This document shows positions 30,174-38,086 of a stretch of 64,000 nt of DNA, in pieces (the stretch's first letter is position 1; each line of letters starts with the position of its first letter). Made by a program: the position numbers and the translations under genes. The notes below the pieces were generated by a model. That model had not been told where the DNA came from, made no database searches, and was given only the letters and a program-made list of their open reading frames with translations. Source of the stretch: a virus; the IMG/VR virus record IMGVR_UViG_3300045971_000577, positions 1 to 64,000 of that record; one strand, written 5' to 3'.

Positions 30174-30323
30174 TCAGAGCTCCGCGTTGACGTCGACGAT
30201 TTCAGTTTCGACGATGTCGTTGCCGTGCGCGAAGTGGTAGTCCATCTCGGCCACCAGTGTGGACACGTCTGCATCCTCGCGAACGGTCAGCTTTACTGTC
30301 ACTTCGATTGTCTTGGTTCCCAT
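30174..30323 (-). CDS. hypothetical protein, 49 aa
   Basis: MGTKTIEVTVKLTVREDADV; beta-rich. Middle of a three-gene operon. Unknown. Confidence 0.75.
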   Translation of the reverse strand: MGTKTIEVTVKLTVREDADVSTLVAEMDYHFAHGNDIVETEIVDVNAEL

Positions 30324-30324
30324 G

Positions 30325-30639
30325 TCAGACCCCTTGTTCTTCGGCCAGCAATGCTGCAAACTTCAGCCACAGATAACGAGCACCTTGGCGCTCCTCGTCG
30401 GTGCTGAACTCGTTGAATTGCTTCATGCTGCCGGTGTCCAGGCCGAGCGTAGTCAACCCTTCGTTAATACGTTCAGAGAAGTCGCCGAAGTCTCTCCAGG
30501 GCAGCCGGTAGCTGTCGATTGCATTGTCGATAGCCCAGCAGCTGAATCCTTCGGTGTCGCTACGTCTGTAGAACGAGTTGACGCCGTCCCACAGATATTG
30601 GTCAGCAGCAAGATGCAGGGCGGCAGAAATCGTTAGCAT
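30325..30639 (-). CDS. hypothetical protein, 104 aa
   Basis: MLTISAALHLAADQYLWDGV; helical, ends LWLKFAALLAEEQGV. Start follows AAGGACACGAC. Unknown. Confidence 0.8.
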   Translation of the reverse strand: MLTISAALHLAADQYLWDGVNSFYRRSDTEGFSCWAIDNAIDSYRLPWRDFGDFSERINEGLTTLGLDTGSMKQFNEFSTDEERQGARYLWLKFAALLAEEQGV

Positions 30640-30663
30640 GTCGTGTCCTTGTGTGATGTCGCT

Positions 30664-30692
30664 ACTTTATAGCAGGCCCGTCCTGCTGTCAA
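30664..30692 (-). promoter_or_regulatory. sigma70-type phage promoter
   Basis: -35 TTGACA, 17 nt, -10 TAAAGT; leader GACATCACACAAGG. Confidence 0.7.
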
Positions 30693-30797
30693 GAGATATA
30701 TGGTGGCCGAGTTTCACCAGATCCAGCCGTGTGGCTCGATGGCAACAGTGGTCAGGACGAAACTCGAATGCCGTGAAATGTAATTTTCGAGTTCCAC

Positions 30798-31031
30798 TCA
30801 GAAAGGATCAGCACCTTCGATATCACGAAGATAGAGATGCAGTCCACTGACGGATAGTTTCATTATCGCAGCTTCATCCTCGGCCATCTTGGCTTCGAAA
30901 TATATTCTGTTTAGATCGGGGGTGTGGGTGCATGTGTTAGTGGTTTCGATATTATATCTTTCAAGTATATCTATCATATAGAGTGCTTCGTCTTGATGCA
31001 CCGTACCTGCATACCAGCGACGTTTACTCAC
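30798..31031 (-). CDS. KL-P family protein, 77 aa
   Basis: Member of the divergent family whose C-terminus reads (E/D)xxxxxKL: here AEDEAAIMKLSVSGLHLYL. Start uncertain: GTG 31031 overlapping the previous stop, or a TTG at 31052. Confidence 0.7.
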   Translation of the reverse strand: MSKRRWYAGTVHQDEALYMIDILERYNIETTNTCTHTPDLNRIYFEAKMAEDEAAIMKLSVSGLHLYLRDIEGADPF

Positions 31032-31323
31032 CACATTGGTTCTTCTCTTCAAAATCTATCACCTGATCCACAACCAGAAACACCGCTTCTGGCGGACATG
31101 TAAGTTTTAGGAATGCTACTTCCTCTTCTGTTATGTTCAGTATGTGCCGTGTAAAAGATTCCGGATTACCCTTTACCGTCATCGTTGCATGGGTAACGCC
31201 CAGCATCATACCGAGCCTGTTGAACCGCATAACAGTCGCATGGAAAAGATCGCTATATTCATACGGTACATACACGATATGAAGTGCAGTTTCTGCTGTA
31301 GGATACACGTCGGATTCGGGCAT
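31024..31323 (-). CDS. KL-P family protein, 99 aa
   Basis: MPESDVYPTAETALHIVYVP; C-terminal motif EEEVAFLKLTCPPEAVFLV. Preceded by the noncoding element at 31325-31370. Confidence 0.8.
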   Translation of the reverse strand: MPESDVYPTAETALHIVYVPYEYSDLFHATVMRFNRLGMMLGVTHATMTVKGNPESFTRHILNITEEEVAFLKLTCPPEAVFLVVDQVIDFEEKNQCGE

Positions 31324-31324
31324 A

Positions 31325-31370
31325 GGATTTTGGTGCAAGATTCCAAATCAGATTTGGAAATCTGAGATCG
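31325..31370 (-). repeat. CACCAAAATCC element, copy 1
   Basis: Minus-strand CTCAGATTTCCAAATC then GCACCAAAATCC. The same words occur at 55760-55866. Contains the palindrome CCAAATCAGATTTGG. Confidence 0.55.
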
Positions 31371-31387
31371 ATATTTGAATACGAAAA

Positions 31388-31678
31388 TCAGACCGCATTT
31401 GTTTGGATAATGTATTCTGGACGGATGCTATCCATGATGTGCCTACCGTCTTTGTTTCTTATTGTATGCCGGATGACAACAAACACAACGAATCCACTAA
31501 GCTTCAGAAATGTTATCTGCTCAAGTGTTGCTTCCGGAATGATTCGGGCTCTGGAGAAACACTGCATGCTGCTATCGTTCTTCAGATCGCAATATAACGG
31601 AAATGAGTTTTCCGGCCACACGATATCTTCGATATTTTTGTTTTTATCTGCATCGATAATAACACTAACAGTTAGCAT
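31388..31678 (-). CDS. KL-P family protein, 96 aa
   Basis: MLTVSVIIDADKNKNIEDIV; motif TLEQITFLKLSGFVVFVVI. ATG lies shortly after the preceding stop. Unknown function. Confidence 0.75.
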   Translation of the reverse strand: MLTVSVIIDADKNKNIEDIVWPENSFPLYCDLKNDSSMQCFSRARIIPEATLEQITFLKLSGFVVFVVIRHTIRNKDGRHIMDSIRPEYIIQTNAV

Positions 31679-31680
31679 TT

Positions 31681-31896
31681 TCAATCCTCTGCACATAGCT
31701 CAATCCGGCACGGAAAGGTAAGCTTCATAATCATTGCCATGTCCGGTGGCAGGAATAGGTCGAACGCAGCGCCGTGGATTATGTTCGGATACATAAATCC
31801 GTTGAACTTATGTTCCTTCACAAAGGCAAGCATTGGTATCTCGTATTCCTTTAATACCCATACCTTGTACCTCGGGTTTATCTCCACTTTTTCCAT
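31681..31896 (-). CDS. KL-P family protein, 71 aa
   Basis: MEKVEINPRYKVWVLKEYEI; motif PPDMAMIMKLTFPCRIEL. Overlaps the preceding gene by 19 bases. Confidence 0.8.
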   Translation of the reverse strand: MEKVEINPRYKVWVLKEYEIPMLAFVKEHKFNGFMYPNIIHGAAFDLFLPPDMAMIMKLTFPCRIELCAED

Positions 31897-32411
31897 GCAG
31901 CGAATTTAGATAAAAATATGCCAGCCAATAAACCGAGGGCGATGTCGAATGTGTAGTTTATGTACCAGACCGGATGCAATACATGTGAAACTATTACAGT
32001 GGTAGCACATACGGGAACTATTATTACAGCACCGGCCATGCCAAATTTTCGATCATTCGATTTCTTTACTGCTTCTTCGTCGGCAGCCCGCGCATTCAGC
32101 ACATTGATATAGTCGTCGATTATCCACCCAGTGCCATCGAGTCTTCCGTCATCACGAAACTGATCGAGTAGTTGAATGTATGCTGTGGAATACATATTGA
32201 TAAATGGTCCAGGCCGCCCCGGCGTACCAAGTATCCATCTATATTTCATCCGCCGTTTGTATTTCTGTATCAGTCGATTATGTTCTTTATGTTCTTGCAC
32301 ATACTGATAATGCATGAATTCGAGATGAGAAAGGGAACTTTCGTAACGACTTTCCAGTTCAGCAACCGGAATACGACGCAGGGCGTCGTATGTGTCGTCT
32401 TCGGTATGCAT
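31878..32411 (-). CDS. TEDDT-start membrane protein, 177 aa
   Basis: Begins MHTEDDTYDALRRIPVAELE, an N-terminal motif shared with 44426-44611 and 45114-45317. Middle is charged, and two membrane helices near the C-terminus (AGAVIIVPVCATTVIVSHVL, DIALGLLAGIFLS). Unknown. Confidence 0.8.
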   Translation of the reverse strand: MHTEDDTYDALRRIPVAELESRYESSLSHLEFMHYQYVQEHKEHNRLIQKYKRRMKYRWILGTPGRPGPFINMYSTAYIQLLDQFRDDGRLDGTGWIIDDYINVLNARAADEEAVKKSNDRKFGMAGAVIIVPVCATTVIVSHVLHPVWYINYTFDIALGLLAGIFLSKFAAWKKWR

Positions 32412-32413
32412 CA

Positions 32414-32881
32414 CTACTCGAATGGGATGGGTTCAACCGACCAATGCGAATCGCTGTCCATTGTGTCCAGGTCTTCCCGTTCCTGTGCAGATAGTGTGCT
32501 CACGAAATCATCGTTGACTTTCGATAACGCTGCGAAATACGCCCTGTTCTTTTCCTGTAGGTCGGCAACGGTATTTTCATTCCACACCTTTACCTGCCTG
32601 AGCTGTTCCTTCTGCTCGGCAGTCCATGACTTCCTTGGACCAATGAAGTTTGGTTCCGGCTTGGGATAGTTTCGCGGAGCACGAGCCATAGGGTTGGCAT
32701 CCCGCCATGCTTGATTTACCAGGAGACTCTTTTCGTAGATCTCGTCGCGCTTTTTCTTTCTATCGTGCATACCCATCACAAACAATTCCGCATCTTCATG
32801 CATGCCAAATGCCTTCACGGGCGTTTCGCGATAGTCGTCGTAGGAACCTGAACAACACAGGACAAGGTAGATTTCCTTCAT
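32414..32881 (-). CDS. hypothetical charged protein, 155 aa
   Basis: MKEIYLVLCCSGSYDDYRET at the start (beta strand), then a long lysine/glutamate region likely coiled coil. Ends SHWSVEPIPFE. ATGA overlap with the upstream gene. Confidence 0.8.
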   Translation of the reverse strand: MKEIYLVLCCSGSYDDYRETPVKAFGMHEDAELFVMGMHDRKKKRDEIYEKSLLVNQAWRDANPMARAPRNYPKPEPNFIGPRKSWTAEQKEQLRQVKVWNENTVADLQEKNRAYFAALSKVNDDFVSTLSAQEREDLDTMDSDSHWSVEPIPFE

Positions 32882-33117
32882 TTTAGTTTTTCCAGCTTTG
32901 CAGGATGCCCAATACCGATATCGAGCGCAGTGAGTTTGGACATGGTTGTCAGTACTGGGATTGTCAAGCAGGAATATACCGCAAACGACTCGACGTCTGT
33001 AGACGCGTCTAGCAGCAGGAGCATCCGCTTTAATCCGGCGTCTGTAGCAGCAAGACAGAGCTCTTGCGAGCCCTGCCGTTGTGTGTAGTTGACGACGATT
33101 TTGTAGCTGCGACTCAC
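32878..33117 (-). CDS. hypothetical protein, 79 aa
   Basis: MSRSYKIVVNYTQRQGSQEL; ends HPAKLEKLK. Coupled by ATGA to the HD hydrolase upstream. Unknown. Confidence 0.8.
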   Translation of the reverse strand: MSRSYKIVVNYTQRQGSQELCLAATDAGLKRMLLLLDASTDVESFAVYSCLTIPVLTTMSKLTALDIGIGHPAKLEKLK

Positions 33118-33557
33118 ACCAATCCCTTTAATGAAAGATACATATGATGGTACTTTTCCATACGCTTGACATCTTTCTCGGTAACTCCCTTCAACCGACG
33201 GATATCGCTGTTGTGACGTAAGTCGGCCAGCTTGACATGGATGGCATCGGGGTTGGCCTTTATGCGTTCCAAGTATTCGTCGTTGGTTTCGCCCGGCACT
33301 TTTGTCATAGCACGAATGCCGTCGATTACTCGTTCGGAGAAACCAGCTACTCGGAGATCCTGATAAGTCACCTCGGTATCTTCCACCAGATCGTGACCGA
33401 GCGCAATGATGTTACGTTCTTCGTCATCGCTGCGGGTGTAGTGCATTACTTTCAGGCAATGCATTGCATACGGAACGCCACCCTTGTCAGACTTGCCATC
33501 AAACTTGGTGGCAACCAGAACGAGCATTTTGTTGAGACCTTCGCCGCGCTTCATCAT
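33114..33557 (-). CDS. HD-domain (p)ppGpp hydrolase-like protein, 147 aa
   Basis: Short RelA/SpoT-type HD module: first His in 'PYAMHCLKVMHY', GHDLVEDT (HD and ED), and VKLADLRHN (the KLADRxHN motif), with AMTKVPGETNDEYL between. Length fits small alarmone hydrolases. Expected to cut ppGpp with manganese, countering the stringent response. GGAGAATCAC precedes ATG 33557; perfect TATAAT promoter. Confidence 0.85.
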   Translation of the reverse strand: MMKRGEGLNKMLVLVATKFDGKSDKGGVPYAMHCLKVMHYTRSDDEERNIIALGHDLVEDTEVTYQDLRVAGFSERVIDGIRAMTKVPGETNDEYLERIKANPDAIHVKLADLRHNSDIRRLKGVTEKDVKRMEKYHHMYLSLKGLV

Positions 33558-33576
33558 GTGATTCTCCTATATGCCT

Positions 33577-33605
33577 ATTATAGCAGCATAGTCGAGATGC
33601 GTCAA
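33577..33605 (-). promoter_or_regulatory. near-consensus sigma70 promoter
   Basis: -35 TTGACG, 17 nt, -10 TATAAT. Drives the HD hydrolase operon. Confidence 0.85.
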
Positions 33606-33877
33606 GGCTGAGATAGATAGGTAATAAGATAGTCGAGAATCTCTTCAGTCTGTGGCATCCTCGGCAAATCAGCATGAATCTTGGACTTAATAGTCTTCAG
33701 CTCATAGAGAAAGACTGCAAGTTCGTCATTCGAATATACCTTGTGTGCATCAACAGAAAATCTCTGAGACGAAGATTCGACTATTCCGAAAATATCTAAT
33801 GCTTCTTGTGCATTACGATTGATTAGCACTTCGAGTAATCGAGCTTGCTGAGATATGTTAATTTCATCCAGCCGCAT
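33602..33877 (-). CDS. hypothetical protein, 91 aa
   Basis: MRLDEINISQQARLLEVLIN; helical, ends ILDYLITYLSQP. Overlaps the next gene upstream by 14 bases. Unknown. Confidence 0.8.
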   Translation of the reverse strand: MRLDEINISQQARLLEVLINRNAQEALDIFGIVESSSQRFSVDAHKVYSNDELAVFLYELKTIKSKIHADLPRMPQTEEILDYLITYLSQP

Positions 33878-34043
33878 TTACTGATTTCTTTTCAGCTTTA
33901 ATCCTGATATCAGCGGCGAGCAACTTTGCCTTCAGTTGTTGAAGAGAGGTAAGCACTTCGCGAGCAGCGGTGATTTGATCGGGCAACGGAATATCATTCC
34001 GTGGTTCTGTTTTCTTATCATTTAATTCGCAAAGTGGTGTCAT
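33864..34043 (-). CDS. hypothetical protein, 59 aa
   Basis: MTPLCELNDKKTEPRNDIPL then a helix (QQLKAKLLAADIRIKAEK). GGAGAGCATGTT precedes ATG 34043. First of a two-gene late unit. Confidence 0.8.
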   Translation of the reverse strand: MTPLCELNDKKTEPRNDIPLPDQITAAREVLTSLQQLKAKLLAADIRIKAEKKSVNAAG

Positions 34044-34062
34044 AACATGCTCTCCTATATAC

Positions 34063-34070
34063 TATTTATC
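34063..34070 (-). promoter_or_regulatory. T4-like late promoter
   Basis: GATAAATA then GTATATAGGAGAGC; same layout as the one at 23792. Confidence 0.65.
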
Positions 34071-34108
34071 AACATATGGCACATTATAACATAGACATTC
34101 GTAATAGT

Positions 34109-34669
34109 CTATACTACAACCAGGCTCTTGCCACCAGCCCAAACGCAGTTCGCGTCAATCAATCCACCCTTCAGGATGGTTGCGGCGTCGATGATGTTTT
34201 CCATACAGCCGGTAGTGATCTCGAGTTCGAAACCACGCGGGTCCAGGATGCGCCACAGCTTGTTGGAAGTGGAGTATCGGCTCACGGAACGCTGAACTAC
34301 GAAACCAGGCAGTGGCGTATTGTCCAGCAGCATTGGTTGGGGATCGGCAAATTCACCGATGATGATCTTATTCGGCGGCCATTGGCCACGTGACGCGGAT
34401 CTGTCGTATTTCCATCCGCTGATCCAGAGATGGCCACCGCGATCTTCGCACTTGAAGTCGTTGATGTATTCCTTGTAAGCCCATTCGCGCTGGGTGTTGT
34501 GTTTGTTGTCATCCGGCTTTTTGGGGTTCCACGGATGCAGGAAGCCGAGTGGAGGTCCGTAGCCGGTGGGGATTGCAACACCATTCGCATCACGGTTATC
34601 GTAGTTGTCGTAGATGGGTTGCTTCTTCGCCGTGACATAGACTTGCGCGGGGATTTTGATTTTGGACAT
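34109..34669 (-). CDS. hypothetical protein, 186 aa
   Basis: MSKIKIPAQVYVTAKKQPIY; C-terminal half 'ILDPRGFELEITTGCMENI' and 'CVWAGGKSL' is a pattern I have seen in other large phages. Beta-rich. Function unknown. Confidence 0.85.
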   Translation of the reverse strand: MSKIKIPAQVYVTAKKQPIYDNYDNRDANGVAIPTGYGPPLGFLHPWNPKKPDDNKHNTQREWAYKEYINDFKCEDRGGHLWISGWKYDRSASRGQWPPNKIIIGEFADPQPMLLDNTPLPGFVVQRSVSRYSTSNKLWRILDPRGFELEITTGCMENIIDAATILKGGLIDANCVWAGGKSLVVV

Positions 34670-34688
34670 TGGTGGGTTCTCCTATTGA

Positions 34689-34712
34689 CGAAAGGGGCCC
34701 GAAGGCCACTTT
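34689..34712 (-). terminator. terminator
   Basis: AAAGTGGCC-TTCG-GGCCCCTTT, one mismatch, then CGTC. After the 41-aa gene. Confidence 0.55.
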
Positions 34713-34720
34713 GGTTCACA

Positions 34721-34846
34721 TCAGTACCGCGGAAACGGAAATCTGATGTATTCGATGAGTTTGCCGATTGCCATCACAGCAAACCCTACCTCGTATCCCG
34801 CCCTGTACATGATACAGTACAGCAGGCTCGGTGTCTCGGTTGCCAT
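34721..34846 (-). CDS. hypothetical protein, 41 aa
   Basis: MATETPSLLYCIMYRAGYEV then a mildly hydrophobic helix, ends RFPFPRY. Lies between two hairpins. Weak ribosome-binding site. Unknown. Confidence 0.65.
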   Translation of the reverse strand: MATETPSLLYCIMYRAGYEVGFAVMAIGKLIEYIRFPFPRY

Positions 34847-34860
34847 GATGGTTCACAGTA

Positions 34861-34878
34861 GTGGGGCTTTCGCCCCAC
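34861..34878 (-). terminator. GNRA-loop hairpin after a gene
   Basis: GTGGGGC-GAAA-GCCCCAC on the minus strand, just past the stop at 34884. No U-tract. Confidence 0.5.
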
Positions 34879-34883
34879 TCTGT

Positions 34884-35384
34884 TTACGCGACAGCTTCGG
34901 GCTGCGCTTCAGCAGCAGTGGCCACTTCGGCTTCGGCTTCGGCTTGCGGCAGCACCAGCTCGGTGGTCGCCGGGGCTTCAGCAGCCGGGGCGGCCTCGGC
35001 GGTCACTTCGGTCTTGGCGCGGTTCTTGGAACCTTGGGGGCGGCCACGCTTGGCACCTTCGGCCTTGGCGGGCTTTTCCTTCTTCGGGTCGCGGCCCAGG
35101 CCAACTTCGGCGTCGGCAGTTTCAGCAGCCTTTTTCGCAGTGTTGTACATCGTCGCAGCGGACGCAACCGACACGCCCAGGGTGGTCGTGATGCCCGTCA
35201 GCACAGCGGCGCGGAAGGCCTTGTTGGAGTCGAACTTGCCGGCAGCGCGATCAGCCAGTGCTTGGGCGAAGATGACGTCGGCCTGGCTCTTCTTGCTCGG
35301 TGCCTTGGGCGCAGCGGGAGCGGCAGCAACGGCTGCAACAGTGGTGACTTCGACGGTAACGGGGGTCTGGGTAGCTTGGTTCAT
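34884..35384 (-). CDS. HYN-GLGR domain protein with AT-hook-like tail, 166 aa
   Basis: Alanine-rich N-terminus, shared domain at about residues 45-95 (FRAAVLTGITTTLGVSVASA, ATMYNTAKK, GLGR), then KRGRPQGSKNR, an AT-hook-like motif, and an acidic alanine tail. The hook suggests that this family binds DNA. Third member with 18148 and 22680. Confidence 0.85.
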   Translation of the reverse strand: MNQATQTPVTVEVTTVAAVAAAPAAPKAPSKKSQADVIFAQALADRAAGKFDSNKAFRAAVLTGITTTLGVSVASAATMYNTAKKAAETADAEVGLGRDPKKEKPAKAEGAKRGRPQGSKNRAKTEVTAEAAPAAEAPATTELVLPQAEAEAEVATAAEAQPEAVA

Positions 35385-35488
35385 GGTAGGTTCCTTGTGT
35401 ATGTGTAACCAGTAGACTGATGTTTTGGGCCTATCCCTAACATCACAACTCTATTTTGCACTAAGCCCTGGGGTCTGTCAACCTCTGG

Positions 35489-35737
35489 CTAAACCTGCGT
35501 GCTCAGGTCGCTAACAGCAAAGTCTTGGTCGGCAGATGCTTTCACCCAACGGCTGGCCTTGTGATTTTGGTCGCAGCCTTCGGGCGAACAGAAGAGCCAC
35601 GGACCTTTTACGCCCGGGGCAAACAAAATGGTCTCGGTCACAGCGAAAACAACCCAGATCGGGCCGTGGTCCCTGACGCGATTCTTTCCCTTTTGGGTGA
35701 GGCCAGTCAGCTTGATTTTTTTGCCGAGGAGTGACAT
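35489..35737 (-). CDS. hypothetical protein, 82 aa
   Basis: MSLLGKKIKLTGLTQKGKNR then 'WVVFAVTETILFAPGVKGPW' and 'CSPEGCD'. AAAGGAAAGCAA precedes the ATG. SH3-like beta pattern is possible. Confidence 0.8.
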   Translation of the reverse strand: MSLLGKKIKLTGLTQKGKNRVRDHGPIWVVFAVTETILFAPGVKGPWLFCSPEGCDQNHKASRWVKASADQDFAVSDLSTQV

Positions 35738-35887
35738 TTGCTTTCCTTTTTGATGTATTGGATATGTGGTTCGCCATTTTTCCATGGACCCCACCGAACG
35801 ATCACTTGCATTATACGCACCCACCCCCAATCAGAGCGAAGGGCCCAGGTAACGTGTGTACCTCGAAGCTTGAATCTGGTTTTAAAC

Positions 35888-36082
35888 CTATTCGGGGGTA
35901 TTTTTGTAGTAGTCACGATAATCGCCATGTCTTGGCTGTAATACGCATGTTTCTACTTTGTGCAGTATGTGATATCGATAAGCAAATGTTATTGCGAATG
36001 CAAGATTATCGTGTTCATAGAGAGTTTCGCCGAGGTGAAATAGTGCGAACCTTGGATCGAGCAGATAAACTTCGTATTCCAT
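35888..36082 (-). CDS. possible protein, 64 aa
   Basis: MEYEVYLLDPRFALFHLGET then an aromatic helix (LAFAITFAYRYHILHK). No ribosome-binding site; a plus-strand frame competes here. Follows local strand polarity. Confidence 0.5.
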   Translation of the reverse strand: MEYEVYLLDPRFALFHLGETLYEHDNLAFAITFAYRYHILHKVETCVLQPRHGDYRDYYKNTPE

Positions 36083-36149
36083 TAGATAATCTACTACGAG
36101 AACTTGTGCATAGTATGCAATAGATCTCGTAGTAAGTCAATCTTATCTT

Positions 36150-36803
36150 TTATGCTGGTACGAATGTCCAAGCATCAGTAGCCTTACCATAGAAATTCGG
36201 AAACCAGGCGTACGGCATTTCGAAGTATCCTTCGCGGCCCCATGTCGATCCGAATGAGTTCCGGCAGAGTATAGTGTTCGGTGTGAACACATCGTATCCG
36301 CACGCAACAACAGCGTGACCACCGAGCCATTTGTTCGATGTGTTCCACATTGGCAGGAATCCATCGTACTTTGTCCTTGAGACGAATGTATCCGGAACCA
36401 TCAGCGCAAACATCACTGGTAAGCCGAGATCTAACGAAGACTTCATTGCGGCAAGCGACGTTATTGACTGGTACGACTTGATGCGCGACCGGAGCGGTTG
36501 TGCAGTGGCATATGCATTCATATCTGGCTTCATAGTCAACACAGCCGTGCTGTATGGCCAAAACATCTCGCTCGGCGCACCGAACTGAGCGATACCTTTC
36601 ACTGCATTACGTGGTTGGCAACCGAAGTCACCACCTGCTTGATTTGCATACACTCTCGCATTGTAATACACAAACAACCGAGACAGATCGGCTACACCAA
36701 GAACAGCCTCGACCACTGACGTAGCCGCATGGGCGACGCACGAGTTTGGCGCCCCCTGTTGTTCGATTGGACCGAATTTGGAACGAAGATCTACAGAAGC
36801 CAT
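36150..36803 (-). CDS. papain-like (C1A) cysteine peptidase, 217 aa
   Basis: MASVDLRSKFGPIEQQGAPN leads to SCVAHAATS: Gln oxyanion and catalytic Cys near residue 21. 'WLGGHAVVACGYD' carries the His and NSFGSTWG the Asn. All three marks sit in papain order; no signal peptide or propeptide, so intracellular. Start 36803 has AGGAG eight bases before. Might process phage or host proteins. Confidence 0.85.
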   Translation of the reverse strand: MASVDLRSKFGPIEQQGAPNSCVAHAATSVVEAVLGVADLSRLFVYYNARVYANQAGGDFGCQPRNAVKGIAQFGAPSEMFWPYSTAVLTMKPDMNAYATAQPLRSRIKSYQSITSLAAMKSSLDLGLPVMFALMVPDTFVSRTKYDGFLPMWNTSNKWLGGHAVVACGYDVFTPNTILCRNSFGSTWGREGYFEMPYAWFPNFYGKATDAWTFVPA

Positions 36804-36804
36804 T

Positions 36805-36942
36805 TTATTTTTCTCCTGTGAAGATTTGGTCTCGGGCATCAGGTTCATCCTTGATCCAGCCGTTGAAAGTTTGCTCGACCGCATCTTCTGCGATCTTCTT
36901 ACCGAACAGGCTCATAAACCAAGCCACGAATGTTTGCCACAT
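36805..36942 (-). CDS. hypothetical protein, 45 aa
   Basis: MWQTFVAWFMSLFGKKIAED; amphipathic N-terminal helix, acidic tail. GGGAGAATAACT precedes the ATG. Directly before the papain-like gene, same transcript; could be its partner. Confidence 0.75.
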   Translation of the reverse strand: MWQTFVAWFMSLFGKKIAEDAVEQTFNGWIKDEPDARDQIFTGEK

Positions 36943-36966
36943 ATAGTTATTCTCCCTAAAACGAAT

Positions 36967-36990
36967 AAAGGACGGCCTCGGCCGTCCTTT
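36967..36990. terminator. bidirectional intrinsic terminator
   Basis: AAAGGACGGCC/GGCCGTCCTTT 11-bp stem with T-rich flanks on both sides. Ends the PEP-CTERM transcript. A GATAAATA octamer (36992-36999) overlaps its 5' side. Confidence 0.8.
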
Positions 36991-37013
36991 ATATTTATCA
37001 CAGCAATCTCTGA

Positions 37014-37241
37014 TCAGCGCATGAATTGCTTACGCTTTGCAATCAGGACGGCCGCGAAGCCGGCAATCATCAGTGCCCAAGTGCTTGGCTCGGGAACCGG
37101 TGGTGCTTCGGCGACTGTGAGTTCGACCCCAGCACCACACGTGGTCTGACCTTCGAACGTAGCTGGATCACACGGGGGTGCCAGCGATGCCTGGGCAGCC
37201 GAAGCCGCCAGAAGCATCAGAACGAGCAGCGACTTCTTCAT
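37014..37241 (-). CDS. small PEP-CTERM protein, 75 aa
   Basis: Signal peptide MKKSLLVLMLLAASAAQASL, short mature part with a cysteine pair, then VPEPSTWALMIAGFAAVLIA and KRKQF: a textbook PEP-CTERM tail (PEP motif, helix, basic end). Such proteins are sorted by the host exosortase, usually to polysaccharide matrix. Follows the larger PEP-CTERM gene. Confidence 0.85.
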   Translation of the reverse strand: MKKSLLVLMLLAASAAQASLAPPCDPATFEGQTTCGAGVELTVAEAPPVPEPSTWALMIAGFAAVLIAKRKQFMR

Positions 37242-37244
37242 GGC

Positions 37245-37985
37245 TCAGGCCTTGCGAGCACGGCGTGCTGCACCGACACCGACCAGACCGAACAGCGCCA
37301 GTGCAAGGCTCGTTGGTTCCGGCACCAAAGACACGTCGCAACCGTTGAACGTTGAACATCCACCACCGGAGTTGACCGTCGCGGTAATGAAGTCTTGCTT
37401 GCTGGCCTTGCTCAGAGCCGTCGAGTACTCGAAGTCAGACAGGTACGACACGTCGTATAGGCTCGTAGTCACTGCACCATTCTGCAAGAGACCATTTGCA
37501 CGGGCAACCACGTCGGTTCCAGTCACGTTGATCACGTTGAAGTTGCCGGTCGAGACGTCGAGGTCGGTGTCGTACAACGTGTTCCAGATGGCGAGCTGCA
37601 TCGCGGCCGAGCCGGAAGCATCACCGCTGCCAGCGCCATCATTTGCGGTGAACAGCTGACCCATCTTGTCCCACGGGCTCAGTTCTGTGACGTAGTCAGT
37701 CTTGTCGTACTGGACGCCGAGACCTTGACCAGCAGCAGGGCTGTACAAGTCGACGCAGAACATCAGGAACGAGTCAGACGAACCGCTGGCTGGCTGGAAC
37801 GTGGCTTGCATGCCACCGATGTAGATTGCGCCGATGGTGTTCGAACCGACTTGGACGGTACCAGTTACTGTTGGTGAGAACTCGAAGGCACCGCGGGTCA
37901 GTGACCCCGAAGTAACGACTGGTGCAGCAGACGCTGAGAGCGTGGCGACAGCCAGTGCCAGGGAGGTGAGAAGTTTCTTGATCAT
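37245..37985 (-). CDS. PEP-CTERM secreted protein, 246 aa
   Basis: Signal peptide MIKKLLTSLALAVATLSASA; mature region 'FLMFCVDLYSPAAGQGLGVQ' and 'AAMQLAIWNTLYDTD' is typical of host PEP-CTERM proteins. C-terminal VPEPTSLALALFGLVGVGAA then RRARKA. AAAGGGCAATCA precedes the ATG. Driven by a standard phage promoter with a 73-nt leader, so it is wired into phage expression. Confidence 0.85.
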   Translation of the reverse strand: MIKKLLTSLALAVATLSASAAPVVTSGSLTRGAFEFSPTVTGTVQVGSNTIGAIYIGGMQATFQPASGSSDSFLMFCVDLYSPAAGQGLGVQYDKTDYVTELSPWDKMGQLFTANDGAGSGDASGSAAMQLAIWNTLYDTDLDVSTGNFNVINVTGTDVVARANGLLQNGAVTTSLYDVSYLSDFEYSTALSKASKQDFITATVNSGGGCSTFNGCDVSLVPEPTSLALALFGLVGVGAARRARKA

Positions 37986-38057
37986 TGATTGCCCTTTGTT
38001 GGGTTGAGTTTGTCTGTATGACATAATGTGCCTATCACACTACGCCACGTGAACCTT

Positions 38058-38086
38058 ATTATGCATGTTGTAATCTGCTTTGTCAA
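38058..38086 (-). promoter_or_regulatory. sigma70-type phage promoter
   Basis: -35 TTGACA, 17 nt, -10 CATAAT; long leader without the conserved segment. Drives the PEP-CTERM pair. Confidence 0.8.

Noticed and set aside
30714-30797. 27-codon GTG frame after the 77-aa KL-P gene
   Set aside because: No ribosome-binding site, and an 8-bp inverted repeat (CGAGTTTC/GAAACTCG) explains the sequence as well as coding would.
35731-36123. Plus-strand frame ending LLRELVHSMQ
   Set aside because: It competes with a minus-strand frame following local polarity. Neither has a clear ribosome-binding site; I kept the minus one at low confidence.
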